Under the pieces are notes generated by a model, which searched no databases, had not been told where the DNA came from, and saw nothing but the letters and a program-made list of their open reading frames with translations. Source: Penicillus capitatus (taxonomy: Eukaryota; Chlorophyta). Taken from it: DNA of 64,000 nucleotides. Shown here piece after piece: positions 21,837-33,390 of this stretch (the stretch's first letter is position 1; the number at the start of each line of letters is the position of its first letter). The DNA lies in assembly GCA_965649825.1 (NCBI GenBank), contig OZ287703.1:62001-126000 (forward strand), written 5' to 3'. The position numbers and the translations under genes were made by a program.

Positions 21837-24005
21837 TCAGATCTTTAACAGGTCAATAAGGCTGGCGCGAGTATCATCGGTACACTCCATGATCGCATAC
21901 TCGCAGACGACGTCGACAGGCAAATCTCCATTATCCGCGGCGATGGACTTTGATGCCCCAGCGTTGACGAGAACCTGAAAAGAGATTCAGGTGCCAAAAC
22001 GAAACTTGACAACTCACTGTCGCGGCTTCCAGTTTTCCGGCCATCGATGCTACATGAAGCGGCGTATATCCTTTGTCGCTTAGAGCGTCGACAGTCGCCC
22101 CGGCTGCCAAAAGAGCCTAGAAGCGAGAGATCTAGTGGATGCAGAAAACGCGTCTAATGTTCGCCTGGACGGTTTTCTGAGATCCGGAACCGGCTGCAAC
22201 GTGAAGCGGTGTCCCTCCTTCGTCACTTACAGCGTCGATATTCGCCCCGGCTGCCAGAAGAGCCTAGAAGCGAGAGATCTAGTGGACGCAGAAAACGCTT
22301 CCAATGCTCACCTGAACGACATCTGTGTGTCCTCCTGTGGCGGCATAATGAAGTGGTGTATATCTAAATTTGTCTACGACGTCGACACTTGCTCCGGCCG
22401 ACAAGAGAACCTAGATGCGATGGAGCTTATAGACGCACTATGGCGTTCAATGCTCACCCGGACGACCTCTACGTGTCCATTTTCGGCGGCATAGTGAAGC
22501 GGTGTGTATTTTCTGTAGCCTCCTACGACGTCGACACTTGCTCCGGCCGACAAGAGAACCTAGACGCGATGGAGCTAATAGACGCATTATGGCGTCCAAT
22601 GCTCACTTGAACGGCCTCTGTGTGTCCCCCTTCGGCGGCATAATGAAGTGGTGTTTGTTCCCATTTGTCTACGGCGTCGACACTTGCTCCGGCCGACAAG
22701 AGAACCTGGACTCAATTGAGCCAGTGGACGCACAATAGAGTTCAGTGCTCACCTGGGAGATCTCTGCGCGTCCTTCTCTGGCGGCATAGTAAAGAAGTGA
22801 GAATCCGAAGTCGTCTACGACGTCGACACTTGCTCCGGCCGACACGAGAGCCTAGACGCGGTGGAGCCAGTGGACGTACAATGGCGTTTCGTGCTCACCT
22901 GAACGATCTCCAGATGTCCGCGACGGGCTGCATGGTAAATCGGTGTTTGTTCAAAGATGTCTTCGACGTCGACACTCGCCCCGTCCACCAAGAGAGCCTA
23001 GACGCGGTGGAGCCAGTGGAAGCAGAAAACGCGTCCAATGCTCACCTGAACGACATCTGTGTGTCCTCTTTCGGCGGCATAATGAAGTGGTGTATATCCC
23101 AATTTGTCTACGACGTCGACACTTGCTCCGGCCGACACGAGAGCCTAGACGCGGTGGAGCCAGTGGACGCAGAAACCGCGTCCAATGCTCACCTGAACGG
23201 CCTCTGTGTGTCCCCCTTCGGCGGCATAATGAAGTGGTGTATATCTAAATTTGTCTACGACGTCGACACTTGCTCCGGCCGACACGAGAGCCTAGACGCG
23301 GTGGAGCCAGTGGACGCAGAAACCGCGTCCAATGCTCACCTGAACGACATCTGTGTGTCCTCCTTCGGCGGCATAGTGAATAGCTGTTTTTCCGTCCATG
23401 GTAGTAGCATGGACACTCGCACCACTTCCCAGGAGATCCTGCGTACGCAGACAATACTGGTTGAGTAATAGCAGAACGTGTCCGTCTAGTGCTGACTTTG
23501 ACTTTCTGAATTTGTCCGTCGCGTGCTGCCTCGTGAAGTGGTGGCAGGTCATTGGCTGTAGGGTTCTTGACGTTTTCTTCGTCATCAATAAGAACCTGCC
23601 ATGGGATACGAGTGTCAAAACAGCGTTCGTAGTTCAACAACCGTACCGCAGTATTCGCTTTTGCAGAGTCGCAGGAGACAGCGAATCCGCCGTTCTCGGC
23701 GGAACGAGACAGTTCTGCCGCACTGGGAACAGTGGAGCGTCCACCATGCAGCGAGTCTTCCGCCTTCTAGGGCACAAGGCAGTCACAGCTCGTCGCCGCA
23801 TTCGGCATGACGAGCGAAGCTCACCGTGATTCCGCGCTCGACGAGCGCGTTGGACGTGGCCTCTGGGCTACCACTCTCTGGCAAAGCACGACAAAGAGTC
23901 AGCTGCGAAGAAATCCATGCTTGGCCGACCGTGACTGCCGACCGACGGATGCGGTCCGTAGATCAACAGACACAACGAAACGCAAAGAAGACCGCGTTTC
24001 GTCAT
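21837..24005 (-). CDS. Ankyrin-repeat protein, locus 3, expanded exon array
   Basis: First exons deduced on the minus strand: 24005-23825, 23766-23647, 23595-23497 and 23438-23340. About nine more 99-nt repeats follow, then the last exon 21974-21837 (138 nt). Exon 1 reads [17 protein letters not shown], a signal peptide, then PSVGSHG as in the paralogues. Exon 2 encodes KAEDSLHGG...AKANTA; exon 3 the capping repeat [18 protein letters not shown]. The last exon encodes [17 protein letters not shown]...LLKI. Later exons read in one frame where checked. In exon 1 the signal-peptide frame reaches a TAG and the repeat frame is +1, so the N-terminal join is unresolved. Likely secreted or luminal ankyrin protein, if the signal peptide is used. 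Confidence 0.65.
22018..23438 (-). repeat. Tandem one-repeat ankyrin exons (about 10 units)
   Basis: About ten exon-plus-intron units with a period near 147 bp. Recurring marks are GACGTCGACACT (about 22380, 22530, 22820, 22965, 23110, 23260) and GGCGGCATAATGAAGTGG on the plus strand. Units between about 22300 and 23350 are nearly identical to one another, introns included, so they multiplied recently; the outer units are more diverged. Confidence 0.85.
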
Positions 24006-24086
24006 TTTCCGAGTGCGACACACAAGCAAACATAGAAGAGTCGAGTGCTGGCTGCAGTCGAAACGTGAAATGGACGCATGGACGGT

Positions 24087-24155
24087 GCGACTGGCCTTTT
24101 ATGCATGCGCATCGTACCCAGATGGACCCACAGACAGCGAGGAGCCATTACGTAA
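24087..24155 (-). promoter_or_regulatory. Conserved ankyrin-locus promoter block (locus 3)
   Basis: On the minus strand TTACGTAATG (plus coordinates 24146-24155) lies 140 nt upstream of the ATG at 24005, followed by a GCGCATGCATAAAAGGCC block about 95 nt upstream. Both match the other two ankyrin loci in sequence and spacing. Confidence 0.55.
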
Positions 24156-24199
24156 CTGCATCGTAAGACATGTCTGTGCCACACGATGCGTCTTCGCCT

Positions 24200-25310
24200 G
24201 CCAGCCACCTGTCATCTGCATCCTCTGCTGTGCTGTGCTGTGTTAGGGTTCTTGCCCTGATAGACTGCAATGATGATAACACGTCCATGCGCGCACGATT
24301 CAAGTTTTGAAGTCAACCCGATTCATCTGATAAGCATTCTTGACTTCGTAAGTAACACAAGACACTGGAGGTCAGTCAATTTCTCACTCAGTAAGCGAGG
24401 CGACGCATTACGGTAATGAGAGATTCCGATGTCCCATGTCCGTCAAGCGCAGATCAGACAAGAGATATAAAGAGTCCCTTACACAGACTAAACGATGTTG
24501 CAAAGGGAAGAGTGTTTCTGCTCACAAAACTGACTCCTCTGTTTTCCATGCACTAGATTCTGGGCCATTTCAAAACAACACAGCGCCAAATGCCTGCCAT
24601 CGTTAAAATTCTCGGCATTGATGCGGTGAGCAGAAACTCGCATCCGCTCAAAATTCCACGCAATTTATGAACCGTTGAAATGCCGCAAGGATTAGAAAAG
24701 CTCAAAGTGGAAAAGGTGTTTAGAATCAGCACAATTCTGTTCTGAAGGCAGCAGGATGATTAGCAGGAAGCAGATTCGCAGGAAGGAATCAAACGCGCGG
24801 TTACTTGCAGTTGCGAAGAGCACGATCATAACACTGCATTCATCGCCGTGTGATACCTCCCTTTTATAAAGAGTGAGAAGTATGTCAAGTGGTCAGTAAA
24901 GGAATGGGCGTAACTGATATCATACCGACGTCATATCACACTAGGCGGCGTATCGTCATGTCACGGAACTCGCTGCGCAATTCTGTCTACCTTCGCCCCT
25001 TATCCTCATCATTCGTTCTCGCATCGAATTGCCGAAACCTCCCGTTCCGAAACACCAAACGACGCGTATCGTAACCATCGATACACTTCTTCTTTGAGAC
25101 ACGCACTATCTTGATGACAGATTGGTCCGTGGGACAGACATGAGGGCACGATCGCTTGATTGTCATTGTTTCAGTTCTTTGTGGCTTTATTTTTCGAGTC
25201 CGTTGTTTAGGAAGGAGGATATTTATCATCTCTCGTTCGCAGCTTCCACCATTGTCAAGAGCCGCCGTGTCGATCCCTACATTGCAGACGCATCCAACAT
25301 GAGCACCGCA
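24200..25310. other. Intergenic, no gene seen
   Basis: Only short frames. This marks the border between the ankyrin/LRR zone and the conserved gene island. Nothing recognisable beyond the upstream flank of the ankyrin locus. Confidence 0.4.
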
Positions 25311-26264
25311 TCAGCCGCCACCCCGTACTGTGATCTCTCGCGGTTTCGGCAACGTGTTGTTTTCGTCATCGTCAATAACCGTCAGCACCACAGCGGCGAT
25401 GACGGCGAGGAGAATGAGGAGAAGAATGAGCCGAATGAACCTGAACAGCGTAGAATACTCGAGAACTGGCGGCGCATGGCATCGAGAAGCACTTGTCGGT
25501 CAGAATGCCGCGTGTCAAATCGGTCAACACTTTTCGAGCTTTCTTCATCGTGAATTCGATATCGTCCAGATCATCCACCACCCTTTCCATCGCTTTCGTC
25601 TGATCGCGCAACTCAGCTGCCGTCTAAACACGAACTGTGCACGTCAGGGGTGGAAGATGGAGGTCGCGATGTTGCCTGCGTGCCGATCTGGATCGTATCT
25701 TCGACGACTTTCTCCGCTCGACCGAGCGTCGTTTCCACACCCTTCATCTCTTTTCGCCCCGCCGCCACCAATTGCTGCGTTGTCATTGTGTGCTGCTTCG
25801 ACGATTGGCCCGATTCTACATCTCCACTCCATCGCCATCATAACATCGCCAAGCAGCAAGGAGAACAGCTACCGCACTCGCGTCCATCTGACGCGCCGCC
25901 GAGGACCTCCATACGCGCATTCAGAATCTGCGTTTGCGTTTTCTTGATCGAGATGCAATTGTTTAACTCGTTGACGAGTCCCGTCTTCCGCTCCATCATC
26001 TCTCCAGCTGGCATGGAATCGTTACGCGCCTCTCGTTCAAACTCCTTTATCAACCTACACTCTCACACCTGCCCGTCACATCATCTCACTCTTTCGTACA
26101 CAGCATCCTCACGCTTTGCCGTCTTTTATTTTCTCATTCAGCTCTTTTAGCAGCGCCTCCTGTTTCGACACATTCTTCAGTTTATCGAACTCTTTGAATC
26201 CCGTCGTCAGTTCTGAGAAGAGCTCTTCGAGGCGTTGCTCCTGTTCGGTCTTCTGAAACGGCAT
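25311..26264 (-). CDS. NPSN: NPSN-type Qb-SNARE
   Basis: Five minus-strand exons: 26264-26113, 26054-25873, 25815-25676, 25623-25493 and 25440-25311 (244 residues). The N-terminus matches the NPSN Habc region, with KALIKEFEREARNDS and LVNELNNCISIKK. The Qb SNARE helix contains EDTIQIGTQ and QTKAMERVVDDLDDIEFTMK, then the tail ILTDK and the membrane anchor FIRLILLLILLAVIAAVVL followed by a short luminal tail. Plant NPSNs act at the plasma membrane and cell plate; the family is found in plants and many protists, not in animals or fungi. Intron 3 (25675-25624) appears to be GC-AG. The gene is head-to-head with the TSET subunit gene, 98 bp between starts. Confidence 0.9.
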
Positions 26265-26362
26265 CTCCCTCGTCAAGGAACGTCGCAATTCGAGCAAATC
26301 GCGAATTCACATTAGTTTTCATCATCTCCGTACGTCGTTTGCGCTTCTGCTCTTCATTCACA
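26265..26362. promoter_or_regulatory. Bidirectional promoter, NPSN / TSAUCER-like
   Basis: Only 98 bp separate the divergent start codons at 26264 (minus) and 26363 (plus). Both genes belong to membrane trafficking, so co-expression from a shared promoter is plausible. No specific element was recognised. Confidence 0.4.
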
Positions 26363-29300
26363 ATGCAGTCCCCCTCGACTGGCACAGTCTCTGTGCCCGT
26401 TCTCAACCCATACGTCATCTCAACGATGCGCAAAGATGAGGTCCTCCTCCTCGTCTCACTCAGACCATCAGGCGTATGTTCGTTCGATGACAGGCTCCGG
26501 GTTTTCTCGTCCTATCGCGAGAGCTCGTCGCCTGTGCCGAGAACCCCGATGAAAAACAGCTGCGCCATCTGCACCTTGCTGTTCTGCCGCGTTTGGCCTT
26601 CTTTGCTTCGATGCCCGTCGTGGTTCTGCCTCCTCTGCTGACCATTACCAAGCACACGACACAGATCGTCCGCAAAGATCATAAGAAGCTCCTTCGCTTG
26701 CTGTACTACCACATCCAGCTTCTACTGGGATGCGGTCGAGCTGGGACGAATGGACCCAAAGATACAGATGACAGTGTGTCGGCCACTGTCCTGCCGCCTC
26801 ATGTCTTGAGCGATTTCTGGCAGACCTTCTCTCAGCCGACAAAGGACATTGCACAGATCGTTGCGTGTTTGCTCGTCCTTGCCGGTATTCTGAGAGGACT
26901 GCAGCAATCTCCGGCCAAGAACAGACAGAAAGCACAGCAAGGTAGGCTGGACATTTGAGAAGACAGTAGATGGCGATGGCTGAGATGCAGAGCGCAATGT
27001 GATGACGTCCAAGTTCGTGGAGATGCTGTTCGGCATTCTGTCGAGTGATTATCAGCCGCCAAGGGGCGACAAGAAAGGCATCTTCAAGACCATCAGCAGT
27101 CGGCCCGCTGCAGACGAAGAAGAGGCCAAAGCCCTGATCCAGCGAGCCGCCCTTGCAGCCGCGCGTGCCAGTCTGCCAGTCAAGCAACAGAGGTGCGCTT
27201 GGCTGCGGTGATGTGACAGCTCGTGCAGGGATGGATGACAGGAGACTGATGCCCAATGCGTTGAACGTGCTGAAGAGTAATCAGGCGTTAGACAGCGTCT
27301 CGATGCGTCACATCATGTCACTGGCGGCGGATTCGTGCAAGAAATCCACGTCGACCTTCATCCAGGAAATGCAGTTTAGACTGCAGGCGACGATGGATGT
27401 CTATGGCTCATCAGGTGACGCCTTTCCTGCATCCTTTCCTCACTCCATGCATGGCAGGATGTCTGTTTCCGAATCAGGAGGGCGTTCCTGTCAAGTCGAA
27501 TGCACCCAACGGATCGTCTCCGCCCTTGCTCTTATCTGACCCCTTTGCAAGGAAATACTTGGCGCAGGCGTGCGGTGTGATTGTGAGGGAGATGGAGAAG
27601 AAGGCAAAGGGCACGGTCTTCTGGAATGCTTTAGTTCTCATGGCATGCGGCGATCCGCATTTTCTGGTGTCGTGTGAGGCGATGAAGGCATTGCTGGACG
27701 CGCCGCCAGAACCGACCGTCGATCTCTTCAGCGAAAAGAAGCCCAGGTGCCGCTCACTCTATTTGATGTGACTGGATGACGTCACACTTATGCCTGTCTC
27801 TATAGAATCAGCTTCGAGGTCGACGAAAGGGAGGAAGCACGAGCGAAGGATATGTCCTTTGCTGTGTGGCAGAGCTTTATGAAAGAAGAGGTCCCATCAG
27901 TTCTCATCGCCGCGAAGCAAGGGACCAAGAAACAAACATTACTGGCACACTGCATTGTCCGTCTGCGTGCTGTCCTGTCAACAACGGGCTCGCAGCCCGA
28001 AATCTCCGGCGCCTGTCGCGTCATCTGTACGTCATCTAACTTCGCCAGATGCCATGATGAAGAAAATGGTCTCCAGGTGCACTAGGCCGCTGCTATGCCT
28101 ATGCCGTTTCCGCACGGCCCAATCAAAAAATGTGGCAGCGTGCCACCGCGATGCTCAGTCCGCTGCGAGATGACGTTTTGGATTTTGCCACCAGCACGGG
28201 TCCCTACAGCTCAGGCATCCAGTACCTCGCACTGAAGGCGCTGATTTGGCTTCAGGTAGGTGACGTCATCTGCATCGTGCTAGACGAAGGGCTTTCTGAA
28301 AGATTTGATTCAAGGGAGTGGACGGAGGACCCCTCACGCCGCCAGTAATGGCACAGATTATGAGCAATGGCCCGTGTTGGCCACATGAACTGATGTCCGA
28401 TATTCTTCAGACACTCTTTCATCGTCTCATTGTCCAGCCCTCTATGTCATCCTACATTCTCGGTCACTCTTTTTGACATGACAGCTCAAGATCGTCGTTG
28501 TGATGTAGATTGCCTCAATGCGGCGGTTGCTGGGAATCCAGTAAATGCCGTTCCTGTGGATCTGGTGGATTTCTGGTTCTATTCTGTGGAGCATTCAAAC
28601 AAGGCACACGTCCTCAATGCCGCCGTGCAATTCCTTGGATCGCCTCCGCCGCCACGTGCATCGATGCTCAACGGTCGCAGCTTCGCATCAGCTTCTGTCT
28701 CACACTTTCTGGATCTAGGTGATCAGGGGTCTGTTTCGGAGACATGCAGTGCATGGAGGAAACTCAAGAAGACCGTCACGTTGTGGCTGGGGAATGCCAT
28801 TGTCTTCCTGGCAGAAGATCATCCTTGGCAGGAACGAGAGGCCGTATCGCTGGCAACGGATCAGATGCTGACGACTTCCGATATGCTTTCGGCGGAAGTG
28901 ACACAGAGTCCACTACTGATGTCCACCATCTCACACTTTGTCCACGATCTCGTAACGGGATCCTGGGAAACACGGTACCCTTATCTCCTTCACCCTCTCA
29001 AAACCGTCGCCCATTTGACGCGTCTCTAGGTTGGCGGCGGCAAAGGCGCTGACCTGTATCGCCATTCAATGTCAGGAGCCGTACAGGATTCAGATCTACA
29101 GCGTTTTCAAGGGACTGCTGCCATCGGCTGATCTCTTTGGACTGCATGCGACGCTGTCTCGAGTGCTGCAGCTCCTCGATCAGATGTACACTGGAGCCAT
29201 CATGATCGATGCCTGTGTGAAGCAATGGGGTGGGAATTTTGCCTCGTGGCCTGCAGAAATGGCGGAGTCGGTTCAGACGCGACACGCTGTATTGCTGGAA

Positions 29301-30440
29301 GAGATCCTGCATCATTGTCAGGTCCCCACCGATCTCTTCTTTCCATTGGGGCCCAAGAGTCGGGCGCTGATTCTGGGAGAAGACGTGCCAGAGACGCTTC
29401 CGCAGCAAACTACTGTTGGCTTCGAGCCGCCTCAAGCACAGTACTCAGATTACCTGAGTCATGGATCGTCCTATCTCGGTGAGGGCTACGAACCAGAGGC
29501 CGCCGTCGAGGAGGAAGACACGACGACGGGATTCTCTGGAGAACCGACAATAGAGCAGTACATTAGAGGATCGCAGCGAACCCGTGACTACATGGCAGGT
29601 GTGATCTCTCGCGTTTCTGGCTGCTGAGAAATGGCGGTCGACCGTAGCGCCGTCACTGAAGGACTTGGTACAGTCGGGAGAAATGGCGAACGATGATCAT
29701 TTGCAAGAGACCACCTTCACCATGTCCCCAGCAGATATCGTTCCAGGTCCAGCCTCCGATGACATCGCCTGTGTTAACACTACTATGATCGCAGTGCCGG
29801 AGGTGGAAGAAGTGAAAGATCAAACAGAAGAAGACAGCAAGGAAGCATCGGCCTATGATCATCCACCTACACAAGACGCCCAATGGGACACATCTTTCGA
29901 GGATCAAGGTCACACACACATTTATGTTCTGCTCTGCAGTTCTGACAGTCGATCGCATTGCAGGGCGTTACGACTCGTATGCTGAAGAAATGAGGTACTG
30001 GTCTTGTGCCGGAGGATGCCTCGGTGTTATGTGTTTTGTAGGAACGGCGGGGAGATGCCTGAAGAAGAGAATCCCTTCAACCAAGACGTACAGCCCCTCG
30101 ATGATGGATTCGACATACAGAAGCATGTCCAAGTATCCAGCCCCGCATTCGGACGCATTCCGCTGAGGACGGGATGATGTGACAGGTGCAGGAAGGCTTT
30201 CCCAAACGCGCGGCCGTTTTGTTCGATTTCGAGGCCGAGATGGAGGGCGAACTGACTGTCAACATAGGTCTGTCCCGCGCCATTCTCACACATTCTCACA
30301 CTTTTGATGGTGTAGGCGACATCATCAACATTGTGAGTGAGATTGAAGGCGGCTGGTACTTTGCCAGTGTCGAAAACATCATGGGTATTAAAACGCAAGG
30401 CATTGTTCCCTGTGATTACGTGGAGCTGCAAGAGGAATGA
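26363..30440 (+). CDS. TSET complex large subunit, TSAUCER/TASH3-like, C-terminal SH3
   Basis: A multi-exon gene. First exons deduced: 26363-26440, 26494-26941, 26991-27192 and 27242 onward; last exon ends 30440. Similarity to plant TASH3 is clear over the first 300 residues: LVACAENPDEKQLRHLHLA, LYYHIQLLLG, KFVEMLFGILSSDYQPP with KKGIF, then HEAT-like helices (RKYLAQACGVIVREME, GDPHFLVSCEAMKALLD). The C-terminus is an SH3 domain (AAVLFDFEAEMEGELTVNIG, then GWYFASVENIMG and IVPCDYVEL). TSET is an AP/COPI-related endocytic adaptor retained in plants, Dictyostelium and scattered protists; this is its gamma/alpha/delta-type subunit. The middle exons were not all resolved. The 3' end is 30 bp from the convergent SmF stop. 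Confidence 0.8.
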
Positions 30441-30470
30441 AGGAACGGGTCCTTCTCTGGCCTTTCCTGG

Positions 30471-30872
30471 TTACACCTCTTCCTCCTCGACACCGCGGAT
30501 GTACAATACGTTGTTACACCTAAGAAATAGACGCATTCTGTTTGTTGAAAAATAAATGCGTCGATTCTCACCGAATCAACACCTCTCCAAGATTCCCTGT
30601 CAACTCGTCGTTGACGTACTCTTCGGTATTCGCCAACTGATGTGACGGCTGGTGTATGAGAAAGAGTGAGAAAGGTGACGAACTTGGAGATTCATGTAGG
30701 AATCGACAGAAACAAGGTAGCCTTTGTACTCCATTCCCCATTTGAGCTTCACGATTACCGTCTTCCCGGTGAGATCGTTCAGAAACGGCTTCGGATTGAC
30801 TGGGACTGTCTAAACAACACACGTGATAATCGAGCAGCCTCTTTTTCGCCGATGGTGGCCGACCTGACTCAT
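30471..30872 (-). CDS. SNRPF: Small nuclear ribonucleoprotein F (Sm-F)
   Basis: Four exons: 30872-30864 (only 9 nt, MSQ), 30809-30684, 30636-30572 and 30519-30471, giving 82 residues, the normal family length. The Sm1 motif is [20 protein letters not shown] followed by [15 protein letters not shown]; Sm2 is [20 protein letters not shown], nearly identical to human and plant SmF. It is one of seven Sm proteins that ring the U1, U2, U4 and U5 snRNAs, needed to splice the many introns in this window. The first intron leaves a 3-codon exon. Introns are 54, 47 and 52 nt. Confidence 0.97.
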
Positions 30873-31213
30873 CGCGCCGTATCGAACGATAATGCGAAAT
30901 GATCCGTCGTCGATCGATCGATCAATGCCGGGTCGACGCTATATTCACGATCGCTGACGAAACGATGGTGCTGTCAACATCGCGCCGTTTTAGACTTCCG
31001 ACGCGGCCGAATTACCGAACACCTGCGATACGTTCGGCAGCACCGCGACGAGTATCAGCCGACGCGCGACGCTGTACACAACGCACTTCTCAATCCGTCG
31101 CGTCATGCACCAAACGCCATCTTTTCCGATCCGCCCTTATCGGTGCCTCCACACCATCACAGCGCAAGAAACGATCTCGATTTGCAGGAAGTCTCGCAAT
31201 CGTCGTGCAAACC

Positions 31214-31806
31214 ATGACCCAGGTCCCTGTCAGTCGTGCAGATGAAGCAGTTTCCGGTGGCGATAGCGGAGATAGGGTTTCCGAGGGCGATCGTCCAAAC
31301 AGAGAGCCTGTCGGTGGCGATCCTGCAAACAGAGAGCCTGTCGGTGTCACGGGAACAGAGAAGGAGAGGGTCGGTGATGAAAAGGGTCCGGGAGAATCCT
31401 GTCCATGTCCTCTATCGACGACACCTAAGACACAGCCATCGATTGAACTGACGCCTGAGGAGGTGGAGCGATTGATGCAAGTGGAGAAGAATCGTCGAAA
31501 ACGAACCAACGGTCGGAGGGGCCGACTGCAGGAATTGGAAGAGACCCGCACAGAATTGGCACAGAAACAACTCGAACTGCTGCAGAAGGAACAGGAGCTA
31601 TTGGATCGCGATCAATCGCTTGCTGTCCTGCGCGAAGAAGTCCGTCATAATGATGTGACGTTACATACTTTAAACATGATGTGACTGCTCTGCAGTTAGA
31701 ACTTGAGCGACGGATTCGGGCGCTGTTAACGAAAGAGAAAGAACAGGCGATCGAAGAGGCGGCTTTGGCACGAGGACTGTGTTCTGGGGCAACAATGCTG
31801 CCTTAA
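31214..31806 (+). CDS. Coiled-coil protein with basic stretch
   Basis: Exons 31214-31639 and 31696-31806 (56-nt intron) encode about 178 residues from the ATG at 31214. The frame is open further upstream to 30899, only 27 bp from the divergent SmF start. The N-terminal half is Gly/Glu/Arg-rich with a duplicated PxNREPVGG motif. From about residue 78 a basic patch (VEKNRRKRTNGRRGRL) leads into a long coiled coil with leucines at five heptad positions. It resembles a bZIP, but the spacing from the basic Asn/Arg to the first zipper leucine is off by three to four residues. The product is not recognised; the 3' end may differ. Confidence 0.55.
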
Positions 31807-31902
31807 ATGATGAACACGTGATGGACAAGGTCACGCAGTTGCGGGACATGGCGTTGAAGATACAATGAACAGATGAAGTGCGTGATGTGACGGGCAATGC
31901 TG

Positions 31903-33259
31903 TCAGAACAAAAAGAGTGAATTGGCAAAAGGATTGAATGCAGTGTGCGATGACGGGGGTTGAGAAGAGACGACGGCGGGATCCTCTCCATTGGCCAAAG
32001 ATTGAAACGGATCGACCGTATCCTGTGAGAACAGGACATAAAGTGTGACGTCAGTAAGAGTGAGATAGTCGTACGCTTTTAAGCCCTGTGTCGAGGATAT
32101 TGAGATCAATGAGATCCGAAGAGAGGCTTCTCAGCGGCGGCTTCCCCTTCGTATCATCCTCGGCAGAACGCTCGCCGGCCAGAGAACGCGATACGGTGTG
32201 TCTGTCGCCGTCACTCATGCGACGCAGCGTCAGCTCTATGGGCGACGAGATGCTCTTCTCATGCAACTGGGAAGACAAAAGTGTGAGAGAGGGTTGGAAT
32301 TTGAGTGAGATGTCACATCAAAGGTCTTGTCGGCGGCATCGATGGCGTGGAATGCTTTGGTGACGGCGTTTTCGACGGCAGTCCCGTTATGCCCAGCCAA
32401 AGCTTCGATCGATTCGGCCAGTTGCTGTCTCGAGCGCTTCAGTTCTCCCAGAAGCTCTCGGATCAAAACGCGGTTCGTCTCACGTGATGCGCCTCTCGTG
32501 ACGAGTTCCCTTATCACCTCGCAGTGATGGTGACAGCTCTGTTCGAATCGCCAGATGCGTTCGATGCTGTTCTTCGGCTCTGTACTCCACCGCCATGCAA
32601 TGGAGAACAACGCCTGCTGCCCCATACCTGTCGGTTGGGAGGGTGATGTGACAGGTGCGTCGTCAGTTCCGCGATGCTGGCTCAGTTTGTTGCCTCGGTG
32701 CTGTCCCATGATCCCTATCGCGACCTGTAAGGCACCTTCTCGTGCAGCAATGAGGCAGGGGAATGGATATGGGAACATGTTTGGCATCTTTGGTTAGTTG
32801 GCTGGATGTCGCGGTATTCATCGTCGTGAGGACGGACACGGCATCGAGGATTTCCTGCAGAACGGGCTGGAGAAAGGATCGACATTCTGTCAAGACGTCG
32901 CGGGTGAGCACAGTCGCCAGCCACTGTTTCCGGGGATGCGCCGATCGCAGTACTTTACGCAATTGCTGTGAAACTCTCTACCACCACACAATTCTTCACA
33001 TTTCGATCTCTCGCTCGTGTCTCGGACCGTCGGGGTCAATTCCATGCCAGTATTGGGATCGTTGATCGCGAGGATGACCTGAATCGAGAAGAGTGAGACC
33101 GGGAGAATGAGGTGCGAGGGTGACGTTTCGATTGACGCGTGCATCGGGTCGCATCAGGTGTTTATCCGTTGCTTCTTTGACGAGACTTTCGAATTCTCCG
33201 TCGAGGAGATTGTGATGGTATTCTTGATTTCCGAGGATGGCGCGACGTATACTCTTCAT
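31903..33259 (-). CDS. VHS-GAT domain protein, TOM1/TOL-like
   Basis: First minus-strand exons: 33259-33137, 33078-33028 and 32977 onward; the last frame ends at 31903. The start reads LVKEATDKHLMRPDARVILAIND then RVSQQLRKVLRS, and KQWLATVLTRDVLTEC follows, matching helices 1-6 of a VHS domain (compare plant TOL proteins). A GAT-like helical region follows (CEVIRELVTRG, RELLGELKRSRQQLAES, NAVTKAFHAIDAADK). The tail carries DPF and NPF motifs (TVDPFQSL, AFNPFANSLF), the usual docking sites for adaptin ears and EH domains. TOM1/TOL proteins sort ubiquitinated cargo at endosomes. Exons between the VHS and GAT parts were not fully resolved. The gene is divergent from UROD, 131 bp between starts. 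Confidence 0.72.
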
Positions 33260-33390
33260 CCTTTCTCTCCGATGCGATCGGTTCCGAGGCGATACGATAA
33301 ACGTGATCGGCGTCGATAATGATCGTCATCATTTCGTACCAATCACATCATCGTTTCCAGATCTCGTTCGATTAAAGATTGCGCGATTCG

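Noticed and set aside
31440-31640. bZIP transcription factor call for the coiled-coil gene
   Set aside because: A basic patch and five heptad leucines exist, but the distance from the basic Asn/Arg to the first leucine does not fit the bZIP rule.
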